From the NCBI GenBank assembly GCA_900549055.1, contig URNB01000015.1, positions 1-31,170 of the forward strand: 31,170 nt of DNA, given 5' to 3'. The notes beneath the pieces were generated by a model, which worked only from the letters and a program-made list of their open reading frames with translations, had not been told where the DNA came from and did not search any database. This document shows, in pieces, positions 17,601 through 24,496 of the stretch (positions are counted from its first letter, which is position 1; each line of letters opens with the position of its first letter). Position numbers and translations under genes: made by a program. This DNA is from an uncultured Oscillospiraceae bacterium (GTDB lineage: Bacteria; Bacillota; Clostridia; Oscillospirales; Acutalibacteraceae).

Positions 17601-19992
17601 ATATGCCGCCCGAGCTTTCAGGCTCGCATTCCCTGCCGGTATCAAAGGTTATTTTAAGCCTTCCGCCGCTGCCGTTTACCGCTGTGCGGAAAATCTGCCC
17701 GCCCTCGACATTGTAGCGGTAGGAAACCGCCGCGGAATTATCGCCGAGAGAAATAATCGATGAAGCCTTATCGTAATCGGTCTTACCCGAAAAGCTCCAA
17801 CCCGGGGCAGACAGCACACGCATATTTTCAAAATCGCCGTTTTGAATCAGCTGCCGCGAGGTGTCCGGCTGCGAGTAGGAGTAAAAACCGCCGTTGCTTA
17901 TAAGGTTGGTCTGCGCCGTATCGCTCTTATCGTATACCGCCACATTGTCTATATAGCAATCGACTCCGGCATAACCGCCGGGAGATATGCAAAGCGGCGC
18001 CCACTGGGCGTTTGTAACCGTAAACTCATAGGACATTTTCGTCCATTCGGAATAATTCACATTATCGAACAAAAGTCCGCCGTTACCCGATTTTGCCCAA
18101 TTGCCGAGACCCCAGTAAAGCTCCGCCGCAAGAGGATCGCCCGCTGTCTGAGTCGCGCCCTTGAGCCACAGCTCCATAACATAGGTCTTGCCGTTTTCAA
18201 GACCTTTCAGCATATATGAAATTCCCGCTCTTGCGTGGGCGGTATTTTTTTCGTAGTCCTGATAAATATGCACAGAGCCTGCGTTCGCATTGCCGTTATC
18301 CTCGAGCCTCACATAGCAGCTTTCGGGATCGGGGCTTGAATAGCCCGCCTCCTGCCAACCGTCGAGTGACGCGGACATACCGAGCGGACAAAGCGAGGCG
18401 TTATCAAAGAGCATTTTATCGCCCGCAGCCCCTTGGAAAACGATTCGCAGCTGAATTTCCTTGGCGTTCTGCGGCGCTTCAAGGTCGGCGGCAACCGTGT
18501 TCCAACCGTCCGATAAATTTCCCTCGCCGCCAGCGGGCTTTACCTGTACGGGCGCCGTTCCGTTATCAAAGAACCAGTACGCCGTTATAATATAGTAAGG
18601 ATTACTGCCGATTCCCTTTAAATCTGCGGAAAAGCGGTATTTTGTTCCCTGCTCGACCGAGATATTCGGGCTTGACAGCGTAACCCAGCCCGCGCCTGCC
18701 GAGGCGGACGCACCCTTTGTCATCTCAAGCACCCCGCCGTGGGACGAATCGCTCGACAGCACGAGCGTATCGCCCGTATAGTTATCGTTAAGCGTCCATT
18801 TAAGCGGTTCCTCCTTAACCTCAGCGCCGTCAAAATTACCGTTGAATTTATCGGGGGATAAATATGTATAAACAATATCCTCAAAATCGCCGTTTTTAGC
18901 CAAATTGTTTGATGCAACAAGGTTGTACCCGCCGTCAAGACAAAAATCGCCCTTGCCGTTTAAAATATCCTTACCGGTTTCCTTATTAACGACCTTAAGC
19001 GAATCTATATATACATCCGATAAGCCGTTATACTGACTGAAAACAAAGAAAAACCTGTTTGTGCCGTCTGATTCGTAATCGTAGGAAAAATCAGTCCAGT
19101 CATCATAGCTTACACGGTCAGCAAACAGATTGCCGACGCCGCTGTCGATATGAGCGGAATCAGCAAAGCGGAAGGTCTGACCCGGCGCCGTGACGCTGCC
19201 CTTGACCTTCATCCGAACCGTATAGCTACCCGCAGGAACGCTGTCCGGTACGACAGTCAGCCACATATCGCCCTCTATTCCGGTGTTTACAATATGCAGT
19301 GCGCCGTCGCCGCCGTAGCCGTCGTCCACCGTTTCAATATATCGCGAGGCGGTGTTTTCCCATTTCTTACCGTTGCCGTCGGGATATCTTGCCCACTCTC
19401 CCGCCGAGTAGCCGGGGACCGCTTCATCCGCATATATCGGAGCCGCGGTACCGTATATATACAGGTAGGCGTTATCAAGCTTGTATTCATCGCCGGATTT
19501 GCCGTTTTCACCGAGGCTTACAATCAGCCTTGCATAGGCTGCGCCCTCGGGCGGCGTGAAATCGCCGCTTATTTCGCCGAAATCGGCTGTCGGGCTGCTT
19601 TTTTCAAGGCTTAATGTCTCACCGACGGCGTTTTCGCCCTCTTCGTCACCGAAGAAAGCTACCGTCAGCTCGGCATCCGCATTTGCCGCAGTCGAGGAAA
19701 CAGATATTCCCGCCTTGTATTTCTTGCCCGGTTTCACCGATATAAGCTCCGAAGTAAGCGCTGCTGCCTTTCCCGAATTTTGGGAGATACCCGCACCGTA
19801 GCCGCTCATTCCCGAAACGGCGGAAAGTCCGCCGCCGGAAACACTCCAGTAGGAAAAGCCCTTGAAAGCTTCATCGGATTCCGCAAAAGCAGAAATAACG
19901 GGCAGTGAGCCGAAGGCAATAACCAAGCTTAAGACTGTCGCCGTTATTCTTTTCCTCAAACCGATGATTCCGTTAGTCAAAATAACACACAT
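11674..19992 (-). CDS. Giant membrane-anchored multi-module glycan-binding protein with GH42-like barrel
   Basis: About 2772 residues from the ATG at 19992. The frame extends to a TTG at 20034, but that lies upstream of the -10 box. AAAAGGG abuts the ATG, so a TTG at 19980 is also possible. A signal peptide (about 1-37) ends SAFA/ES. Nine beta-sandwich modules follow (roughly 42-181, 186-350, 362-536, 539-700, 713-828, 833-996, 1000-1174, 1179-1336, 1342-1484). Next is a rhamnosidase-N/jelly-roll-like domain (1490-1680; DDRADVYINGEKVYEE). A TIM-barrel with GH42-like traits spans about 1800-2330 (TTYEWQWWG with Glu1966, FRAWLKERY, YIAEDDNRNH with Glu2144 as candidate catalytic acids), with a GH42-like follow-on domain to about 2525. 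Then come an InlB-type repeat (2531-2603), an Asp/Pro/Gly/Asn linker, one TM helix (2666-2695) and a ~75-residue cytoplasmic tail. It has no dockerin or LPXTG motif. It is first in the transporter operon and divergent from the sensor kinase. Confidence 0.8.
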   Translation of the reverse strand: MCVILTNGIIGLRKRITATVLSLVIAFGSLPVISAFAESDEAFKGFSYWSVSGGGLSAVSGMSGYGAGISQNSGKAAALTSELISVKPGKKYKAGISVSSTAANADAELTVAFFGDEEGENAVGETLSLEKSSPTADFGEISGDFTPPEGAAYARLIVSLGENGKSGDEYKLDNAYLYIYGTAAPIYADEAVPGYSAGEWARYPDGNGKKWENTASRYIETVDDGYGGDGALHIVNTGIEGDMWLTVVPDSVPAGSYTVRMKVKGSVTAPGQTFRFADSAHIDSGVGNLFADRVSYDDWTDFSYDYESDGTNRFFFVFSQYNGLSDVYIDSLKVVNKETGKDILNGKGDFCLDGGYNLVASNNLAKNGDFEDIVYTYLSPDKFNGNFDGAEVKEEPLKWTLNDNYTGDTLVLSSDSSHGGVLEMTKGASASAGAGWVTLSSPNISVEQGTKYRFSADLKGIGSNPYYIITAYWFFDNGTAPVQVKPAGGEGNLSDGWNTVAADLEAPQNAKEIQLRIVFQGAAGDKMLFDNASLCPLGMSASLDGWQEAGYSSPDPESCYVRLEDNGNANAGSVHIYQDYEKNTAHARAGISYMLKGLENGKTYVMELWLKGATQTAGDPLAAELYWGLGNWAKSGNGGLLFDNVNYSEWTKMSYEFTVTNAQWAPLCISPGGYAGVDCYIDNVAVYDKSDTAQTNLISNGGFYSYSQPDTSRQLIQNGDFENMRVLSAPGWSFSGKTDYDKASSIISLGDNSAAVSYRYNVEGGQIFRTAVNGSGGRLKITFDTGRECEPESSGGIFIVPDGAKYMRVSYISESSSTLKSITLTLLENPENYDFEIKDPESERPLNWQYYCGETESGSYSLKYAANDGVNGSGALRLTAEKDNDGFAVAYGKRMSAQANGVYRVTFQGKYSGDEISVYPYIRTYNKKGNDTTETSSYNWLTAANSQNNDGEWHSYTADFTAGGDTAFYEMRFEVRAKTAGAKLLFDNISVVYLGDSTDPNLDFESGENGEKVFNWNMYERRENPNKPGEFEEGSFGAYTAVKAEGASKDGSAAVHISKPQAGDVQLYLQSIMLEVGGNTDYLLSYDAMAQGNKKGSLQICVRQYKNAYGDNVKDEAEAFKWVTDAYEYGSFDWKSCGGAFKTAKDARFVKIWLVSNTSDAMDMYIDNVALTKTESIDDPNLDFEYTAGGKPLNWSYVTSDGIASISADKSVYYRGSSSLHIEKQYSRINYTTATMAKRINVNAGDRIEFVIHMRSRNAVSGAFAASLSGYNSSGTLIQSWTGQDRPLNSGSSLSDWQEYRIVYTVPKNVRSVALAMRIGGRKADVYFDSIEYYNYTESNDTVYAEDFASPSSDGMFGGFKKTDVKGNPSFGTAGEAIISGGLGDSAAIEKKIDIINTDYSYQFTAHYRTTGTAVGKLSLTGYNWKNESVGAVVDREISSAPTSTEIKVDFTAINAAYYVLRFEKTGGDGGVALNDVTVRTTAEPSVDLGWEGAWIVHPADYDTIESQKNNERYYYYRQEINLESTVKSAQMQITADDRADVYINGEKVYEETRTGDTWSLPVTLDITEYLQKGKNVIAVRLYNGVYRYALLYDGIVKMDNDSVLRFYTDESVNVARESIGENSTPNPQWSESDADNFMKPDYDMSTGGWTKAEIYANVGSGGWGAIDFDFSEYSDYKIETNEFTFPKNTIYAGDTVTVTATLKIAEKLPEASSFKIYFWRRNSTSRICTGTITLANGKTTKSWPTGKEFTAEFEITVPQFLAAGDYTVQFDNTVAIVSDYYINNKVGSLKIAQYKQEVSTKSEIKMYNGKPTVFVNGVAQAPLWYSRPERDTQFDQSEMEGLASVGIDTSIAFILPRETLGELWMSDGTIKTETIDQQILGTLAANPNSQLVMAIDTTPPQWWLDAHPEECVKLNDGTVSKESFSSELWKKETGEKVTEIINYLMQQPYANNIIGFKITGGTTYEWQWWGINGSTKAGDYSSVGLTAFRAWLKERYKTDAALKSAWGDSSVTLATAAVPSIAVRSETEFGSILSAGKNRQAIDYELFMGEKKTEAMLYFASLVKKATNNRLFVGTYAGYLLNVINYDMAASTSHTSFQKILESDSIDFITCPWNYSEREIGYSGDYMSAVDSVTAHGKLYIAEDDNRNHTTSMFEAPDARASVGWTRTAEQSIEQLKRNFAYALSKGCGLYLYSLAGTYFTDKQLWETASAMMQEMTLSLGLERKSVSDIAVFYDEQSPAYMPYSGSDLTNELLYKGLLLTQRKELYNLGAPYDTYLLDDLEKGLVPEHKINIMLSTTQVTEAERRAISEKLQKNGNVIIWVFTSGMSDGNTTSVDNLSALTGMNMKLIESPNTERKLMGTVEVENYNSWVTEGLADVSFGAIEYRTLAPVIAVDDETAVTLGYHTEQNGYGTNNVGFAMKEMTDGKGNSWTSIYSAVPCIPADILRNVLKHCGCHIYDDTATDIIYADNNYISVHSLFGGEKTVTLPGNYTVYDVFNRKVIAKSVNNFTYSSDKGETRLFRISKNDKIKLYFTRTAGGTVSPEGLNEAEYGGKVTLTFKPNSGYRLGYLLIDGVKTTVNGSSYTFSNIKESHTVAVYYTRLYEKLPLDDNDDPVDPTVPDNGGNNNGHIEPVTPDVNPDNGGTDDDDGRQAITKKNTRYYTTVSLNLPVIIALCAAALAVLAAIVILLIVLLGKNIYFTRNGKRIYSAKIKKGTVRLDKLKEKQGLEGVTATVKKGYAAHHAGQSVKLSLNGAPHTSITLEKGGSNSAEL

Positions 19993-20013
19993 CCCTTTTA
20001 TTTCGTTATTATT

Positions 20014-20042
20014 ATTATACATTAAGCACAACAAACTGTCGT
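20014..20042 (-). promoter_or_regulatory. Predicted promoter of the giant surface-protein operon
   Basis: On the minus strand a perfect TATAAT (20014-20019) is preceded, after a 17-nt spacer, by ACGACA (20037-20042; 4 of 6 matches to TTGACA). The expected transcription start near 20007 leaves a short leader into the AAAAGGG at 19993-19999. This placement argues against the far-upstream TTG start at 20034. Confidence 0.5.
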
Positions 20043-20118
20043 CACACTTTTTTTACATTATGGTTACTTTTTTTTACTACTTTTGAATAAAGAGCTTCGG
20101 AGGCGTTAAATATCGGTT

Positions 20119-20139
20119 TTGTTAACATTGCGTTAACAA
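20119..20139. promoter_or_regulatory. Operator-like palindrome TTGTTAAC-N5-GTTAACAA
   Basis: Perfect 8-bp inverted arms (20119-20126 and 20132-20139) flank a 5-nt spacer. They overlap the position where the -35 region of the downstream TATAAT would sit. That promoter lacks a good -35, so the site may bind an activator such as the adjacent AraC-type regulator, or a LacI-type repressor. It also lies about 80 nt upstream of the divergent promoter and could serve both directions. Confidence 0.5.
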
Positions 20140-20147
20140 TTTATCGT

Positions 20148-20172
20148 TATAATGAACGAAATTGATTCGTTC
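20148..20172 (+). promoter_or_regulatory. Predicted -10 box of the sensor-regulator operon and leader hairpin
   Basis: A perfect TATAAT lies at 20148-20153 with no convincing -35 at 16-18 nt (ACATTG at best). Immediately after it, GAACGAA-ATTGA-TTCGTTC (20154-20172) forms a 7-bp inverted repeat around the expected transcription start, ending just before AGAGGTG, the ribosome site of the kinase gene. It could be an operator or a leader hairpin. Confidence 0.5.
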
Positions 20173-20183
20173 AAGAGGTGAAT

Positions 20184-22007
20184 ATGAGAAATCATAGCTT
20201 TTCGGGGAAGGTCACTATAAGGACAAAGCTTTTGTCGGTATTTTTGGCAGCGGTTTTGATACCTATAATAATTTTCGGATTTTTCACGGTTCGTTCAAGC
20301 AATACCGCGCTTGAAAACGAGGCGTCGGAGACCTATACCCAAATGACAAAGCAGATAGCGATGATTTTTTCGGAATATATATCGCGCGTTGACCAGACAA
20401 CCCGCATGGTAGACAATACCGCCGCCGTGCCCGAATATCTTCGCAACAAATTCACCGAATTTGAAACAGACCCCGCCGCCGTGGCGCTCCTTGAGCAGCG
20501 GGCGCGTGAGGCGCTTGAGCTGGTAGCCCGCACAAATGAGGATATGTATTCGCTGATAGTGACCTCGCTTGACGGAGAGTCGATATCCTACACCGACGGC
20601 AAATTTGACCGCCCCGCCTTTTCGATAGACGAGGATTATTACGCACCGCTCAAAAGCTCAACAGGGGACACGGTGCTTCTGCCCGTGAGAACCTCAAGCT
20701 ATGAATTTTCCGCCGATGCCCGCGTTTTCTCGGTTGCCTGCAGACATCTTGATGTTTCCTTTGAAAACAGCACGGGGCTTAATATGTATACCGGCTATGT
20801 GATTTCGGAATGCCCGGTTTCGGCATTTGCAGATATATGCGCGGCGAGCAATTTCGGCAAGGGTACTATCCTTTATATTTTTGACAGCGAGAATAAGCCG
20901 GTTTACACCACGGATTCATCTGACGGCATATCCAAATCACTTTTAAGCAATATGAAATCGCACGGAAAAACCGAAATAAACGGGAAGGAATATCTGCCTG
21001 TAAGCAGCGCCGTTGCGAATACGGGCTGGTCGGTTGTGGCGGCAGTGCCCTATAATTTTATCACCGCAAGCGCGCAGACACTGCTTAATCGCCTTGTGAC
21101 CTTAAGCCTTATATGCGCCGCGGTCATAATAATCATAACCGCCGCGGTATCGTTCTATTTCACAAGACCCATAAAGGTGCTTCAGCTTTCCATGAAGCAG
21201 TTAAGCGGCGGCGACCTTGAAACCCGCATTTCACAGAAACGAAAGGATGAATTCGGCGACCTTTTCGATAATTTCAACAGTCTGGCGGGCGAGCTCAACA
21301 ACCTCATATATGCCGTTTCCGAATCGGAAAAACGCGAGACCGAGGCTAAATACCGAATGCTGCAAAGTCAGATAAATCCGCATTTTCTTTATAATTCGCT
21401 GGACACTATAAGAATGATGGCGGTGCTCGACGATAAAAACGACATTGCCGAGGCGCTGCTCAATCTGTCTGCCCTTTTCAGGTATCACATCCGCAACAGC
21501 GATAAGCCCGTAACCGTTAAGGAGGAGCTTTCGCAGATAAAGAATTATCTATCGCTGCAGCAGCTGCGGCTGCAGGAAAAGCTTGAAATCGTTTACGATA
21601 CCGACGAAGAGGCGCTCAGCTGCTATATGCCTAAAATTCTTTTGCAGCCGATACTCGAGAACTGCTTTTCACACGGCTTTAAGGATATTTCGCACAAGCT
21701 TGTAATTTCCGTAACAATCAAAAAAGAGGGACGGGATATAAGCTTCACCGTAGCGGATAACGGCAGAGGAATGACAATCGACGAGCTTGACAGGCTTGCC
21801 GAAAAGCTCAGCCGCCGCGATATGCCCGCCGAGCACGGAATCGGGCTTTACAATGTTAATGAGCGGCTGCGGCTGTATTTCTCGGATAACCGCGGTCTTA
21901 TAATACAAAGCCGTGAAAACGAGGGAATGTCGGTTTCCTTCACGATTCCCGCGTCCCTTGATTCAAGCGCGGTCTATCAGTTTAAAAAGCCTAAAAAGGA
22001 GGACTGA
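20184..22007 (+). CDS. Membrane sensor histidine kinase, YesM/LytS-type
   Basis: Start chosen at the ATG (20184; 607 residues), 5 nt after AGAGG; an in-frame GTG at 20178 overlaps the ribosome site. TM1 spans about 15-35 (LSVFLAAVLIPIIIFGFF). An extracellular Cache-like sensor domain spans 40-300, and TM2 about 303-325. A HAMP linker follows (326-375; TRPIKVLQLSMKQLSGGDLE). The His_kinase domain of the YesM family carries NPHFLYN, with His400 as phospho-acceptor. The ATPase domain has ILLQPILENCFSHGF (N-box), DNGRGMT and GIGLYNVNERL. These kinases sense extracellular saccharides or partner binding proteins and phosphorylate a YesN-type regulator, encoded 5 nt downstream. Divergent position from the giant surface protein suggests it controls the transport and degradation locus (inference). 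Confidence 0.93.
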   Translation: MRNHSFSGKVTIRTKLLSVFLAAVLIPIIIFGFFTVRSSNTALENEASETYTQMTKQIAMIFSEYISRVDQTTRMVDNTAAVPEYLRNKFTEFETDPAAVALLEQRAREALELVARTNEDMYSLIVTSLDGESISYTDGKFDRPAFSIDEDYYAPLKSSTGDTVLLPVRTSSYEFSADARVFSVACRHLDVSFENSTGLNMYTGYVISECPVSAFADICAASNFGKGTILYIFDSENKPVYTTDSSDGISKSLLSNMKSHGKTEINGKEYLPVSSAVANTGWSVVAAVPYNFITASAQTLLNRLVTLSLICAAVIIIITAAVSFYFTRPIKVLQLSMKQLSGGDLETRISQKRKDEFGDLFDNFNSLAGELNNLIYAVSESEKRETEAKYRMLQSQINPHFLYNSLDTIRMMAVLDDKNDIAEALLNLSALFRYHIRNSDKPVTVKEELSQIKNYLSLQQLRLQEKLEIVYDTDEEALSCYMPKILLQPILENCFSHGFKDISHKLVISVTIKKEGRDISFTVADNGRGMTIDELDRLAEKLSRRDMPAEHGIGLYNVNERLRLYFSDNRGLIIQSRENEGMSVSFTIPASLDSSAVYQFKKPKKED

Positions 22008-22012
22008 AATTT

Positions 22013-23041
22013 ATGCCCGAAAGAAAGCTAACGGTATTTCTTGTGGACGATGAAAGCATTATAAGAAACGGCATGAAAAAGCTTTTCGACTGGGAAAGCA
22101 ACGGCTTTACAATTACAGGTGAAGCGGAAAACGGGCGCGACGCGCTGCCGCTTATTCTGTCGCTCAAGCCCGATATTATAATAACCGATTTGAAAATGCC
22201 TTTTTGTGACGGCATAACGCTGGCGTCCGAAATAAAAAAAGCCCTGCCGTCGGCAGAGACGGTTATTCTCACAGGCTATGATGAATTTGAATTTGCAAAG
22301 CAGGCAATAAAAATCGGCGTTTTCGATTTCCTTTTAAAGCCGGTATCGCCTGACGAGCTGCGTGATACCCTAAACCGCATAAAGCAAAAGCTTTCAGGCG
22401 GCCGACCGCTTGCCTATCCGCTCGGCAGCGAGCTTAAGCTTACGCAGGCAATCGAGGAAAAGAATTCCCTAAAATGCCGCGAAATATTAAAAAATATATT
22501 TGAGGGCTTAAAATCCGAAACCGATAAGGCCGCGGTTTACGAGGTAAGCCGAAAGCTTTCCGACGCGCTCACACGGGCGTGCCGCGAGCAGTTGTCCGCA
22601 CTTTCGGTGCCGTCACCGGAATTTGAAGCGGGAAACGACGCAGACCTGATATTTACGGCGCTTAACGAATATATTGACGCGTCGTTTGAGGAATATGAGA
22701 ACCACAATTCCTCACAGCTTGTTCAGAAAATTGTAAAATATCTTGAAGAAAACTACGCGCAGAATATAACGCTTTCCTACCTGGGCGAAAAATTTTACTC
22801 TAACTCAAGCTATATAAGCCGTGTTTTTAAGCAGAAAACAGGCAAAAACTACAGTGATTATCTGCTTGATATCCGTATTGACCGCGCAAAGCAGCTGCTT
22901 GTGAGCACGGGCTTTTCCGTCGGCAGAATAAGCGATATGGTCGGCTTTGACAATACAAAATATTTCAGCAGAATATTCAAGGAGAAAACCGGCGTCCAAC
23001 CGATTGCATACAGAAAAAGCGGAGGAAAAAACAGTGTTTAA
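22013..23041 (+). CDS. Response regulator, YesN-type (REC + AraC HTH)
   Basis: This protein has 342 residues. AAGGAGG at the end of the kinase gene provides the ribosome site. The receiver domain (6-125) has the acidic pair DD12-13, phospho-acceptor Asp59 (ITDLKMP), Thr87 and Lys109 (LLKP). A helical middle region (130-235) joins it to an AraC-type DNA-binding domain (237-335) with two helix-turn-helix units: ITLSYLGEKFYSNSSYISRVF and the conserved VGFDNTKYFSRIFKEKTG. It should be phosphorylated by the preceding kinase and bind DNA, most simply in the divergent intergenic region upstream. The stop overlaps the start of the next gene by 8 nt. Confidence 0.94.
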   Translation: MPERKLTVFLVDDESIIRNGMKKLFDWESNGFTITGEAENGRDALPLILSLKPDIIITDLKMPFCDGITLASEIKKALPSAETVILTGYDEFEFAKQAIKIGVFDFLLKPVSPDELRDTLNRIKQKLSGGRPLAYPLGSELKLTQAIEEKNSLKCREILKNIFEGLKSETDKAAVYEVSRKLSDALTRACREQLSALSVPSPEFEAGNDADLIFTALNEYIDASFEEYENHNSSQLVQKIVKYLEENYAQNITLSYLGEKFYSNSSYISRVFKQKTGKNYSDYLLDIRIDRAKQLLVSTGFSVGRISDMVGFDNTKYFSRIFKEKTGVQPIAYRKSGGKNSV

Positions 23042-24143
23042 GCTTTTCCCTGCCGTAAAAAAAGCTCTTGCCTGCATTTTACCTACCCTTTTGCTGCTTT
23101 CCTGCGGCTGTAAGGGCACTGACGGCAGCGGAATATGCACCGGCAGCGAAAAAGCAGTAAGCGCATCGCTTAAAATATACTGCGATTCATATTATCGCAG
23201 CGCAATAGAAAGAGCCGCCCGCAGCTTTAATTCGGTTTATCCAGATATAAATATCGGCTTTGCCGAAAACGAAAGCGACGCCGATATTTTAATTGCCGAC
23301 CGCATGAGCGATGAATCGGCAAAGAACCTTGCGGCGCTTGACGGCTTTGTAAATACCGATAATTTTATTAAAGAACTGCTTTTTCTTTATAACGGCAAGG
23401 TAATCGGTCTGCCGCTGTTTTTGGAAACCGACGGTATTTGGCTTGACAAGCTGCCCTATCTGCGTGAAAATGCCGATGTTCCCTGCCGCTTAGATCAGGC
23501 GGTTTCATCGGATTTTGTAAAGGAAAGCCCGATGCTCTGCGGCGATAACGAAAGCCTTTACTGGGGAATAATAGCTCCGCTTTATCTTTCCTGCGGCGGC
23601 GCAGCGGATGATATAGGCAGCGGCAGCCTGTCGGAAGCGCCTTTTCGGCAGGCTGCCGAACGGCTCGGGAAAATGGCGGAAAGCGGGATTTTAAAGAAAA
23701 ACGATAAGCCGACCGACGCCTTCGTATCGGGAAATACAGCGGGAATACTCTGCTCCTACCTTGATATAATTAAAATTCAGCAGGATATGCCGTTATCCTC
23801 CAAGCTTGTTTTTTCGCCCGGCATCGCCGCTCATGAGAACGAAAGCATAAATCTCATAATCCGTGCAGATACGCTTTTTGTCTCCGAAAAGGCGGAAAAG
23901 GAAGCCGCCCGGCTTTTTGTCGGCGAGCTTTTCGGTGATAAAAGTATTTTAAGACTCATTTCCGACACGCACCTGCCGTCAGCTGTGAAGGTGAATTGCA
24001 AAAACCATTCGCTGCCCGAAATTTTCCGCGAATTTTATTCGGTGCTTTCCTCCACCGCTGTCAAAACGGTATATGTGACCGACCGCCGTGACGACAGCAC
24101 CGTGAATAGAATTAACTCCGTAATAAACGCCGAAATCAGTTGA
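23034..24143 (+). CDS. Small solute-binding lipoprotein linked to the two-component system
   Basis: Start chosen at the GTG at 23034, 8 nt after GGAGG (23021-23025). The frame stays open further upstream, but this start places a signal peptide and lipobox at the N-terminus (LLLLSCGC, probable lipid Cys24). The protein is 369 residues, shorter than typical sugar-binding proteins (400-500). The body resembles SBP_bac_1: SLKIYCDSYYRSAIERAARSFN at the start, DADILIADR, GLPLFLETDGIWLDKL at the hinge, and a late LFVGELFG helix. No permease genes follow, and it overlaps the response-regulator gene by 8 nt. It is therefore probably an accessory sensor that presents ligand to the YesM-type kinase rather than a transport subunit (inference). 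A second binding protein for the divergent transporter is the alternative. Confidence 0.8.
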   Translation: MFKLFPAVKKALACILPTLLLLSCGCKGTDGSGICTGSEKAVSASLKIYCDSYYRSAIERAARSFNSVYPDINIGFAENESDADILIADRMSDESAKNLAALDGFVNTDNFIKELLFLYNGKVIGLPLFLETDGIWLDKLPYLRENADVPCRLDQAVSSDFVKESPMLCGDNESLYWGIIAPLYLSCGGAADDIGSGSLSEAPFRQAAERLGKMAESGILKKNDKPTDAFVSGNTAGILCSYLDIIKIQQDMPLSSKLVFSPGIAAHENESINLIIRADTLFVSEKAEKEAARLFVGELFGDKSILRLISDTHLPSAVKVNCKNHSLPEIFREFYSVLSSTAVKTVYVTDRRDDSTVNRINSVINAEIS

Positions 24144-24161
24144 GTATCAAGCCTGTTCGAC

Positions 24162-24362
24162 TTAATCCACGCGCGGCGGCAGAAGCGGCAGATATTCCTG
24201 CCAGCGGTATTCGCGTATCGGCATAACCGGGTGCTTTAAATCATCAAAGACCAAAACGAGTGCGGGAGAAATGCCGTTATAGCGCTCGGTTATATACCAA
24301 TTTTTAAGCTTTCCGTCCCTTATAAGCCTTTTGATTACGGCATGATAATTATAATAGCTCAT
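24162..24362 (-). CDS. Small conserved-looking protein of unknown function
   Basis: The ATG at 24362 gives 66 residues (MSYYNYHAVIKRLIRDGKL...). A GTG at 24404 would extend it but lies inside the terminator hairpin, so the shorter form is preferred. The ribosome site is weak (AAAGG, too close). The protein is basic and aromatic near the N-terminus, has ISPALVLVFDD in the middle and ends with PIREYRWQEYLPLLPP. Short proteins of this pattern seem familiar from gut Clostridia, but I cannot name a family or function. It is convergent with the solute-binding lipoprotein gene, with 18 nt between stop codons and no hairpin between them. Confidence 0.55.
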   Translation of the reverse strand: MSYYNYHAVIKRLIRDGKLKNWYITERYNGISPALVLVFDDLKHPVMPIREYRWQEYLPLLPPRVD

Positions 24363-24401
24363 GCCTTTATTATGCCCGATTTCCCCGAATAAAGCCAAAA
24401 G

Positions 24402-24431
24402 CACCGTTTATTCCAAGTGGAATAAACGGTG
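24402..24431. terminator. Bidirectional Rho-independent terminator
   Basis: Thirteen-bp perfect arms CACCGTTTATTCC / GGAATAAACGGTG flank an AAGT loop. The plus-strand flank is TTAATTTTATATTT and the minus-strand flank is CTTTTGGCTTTATT, so it can terminate both the Hpt end of the minus-strand signalling operon and plus-strand read-through from the sensor operon. The 24432-24496 stretch between it and the Hpt stop codon shows nothing else. Confidence 0.75.
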
Positions 24432-24496
24432 TTAATTTTATATTTCATTTTGAACAAGCTTGCCGTTTTTTTCCAAAAGCCCATATGTCAGGTATC

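Noticed and set aside
24362..24487. 40-codon minus-strand frame ending in ATGA overlap with the small gene
   Set aside because: It runs through the terminator hairpin, lacks a ribosome site and has no family-like pattern.
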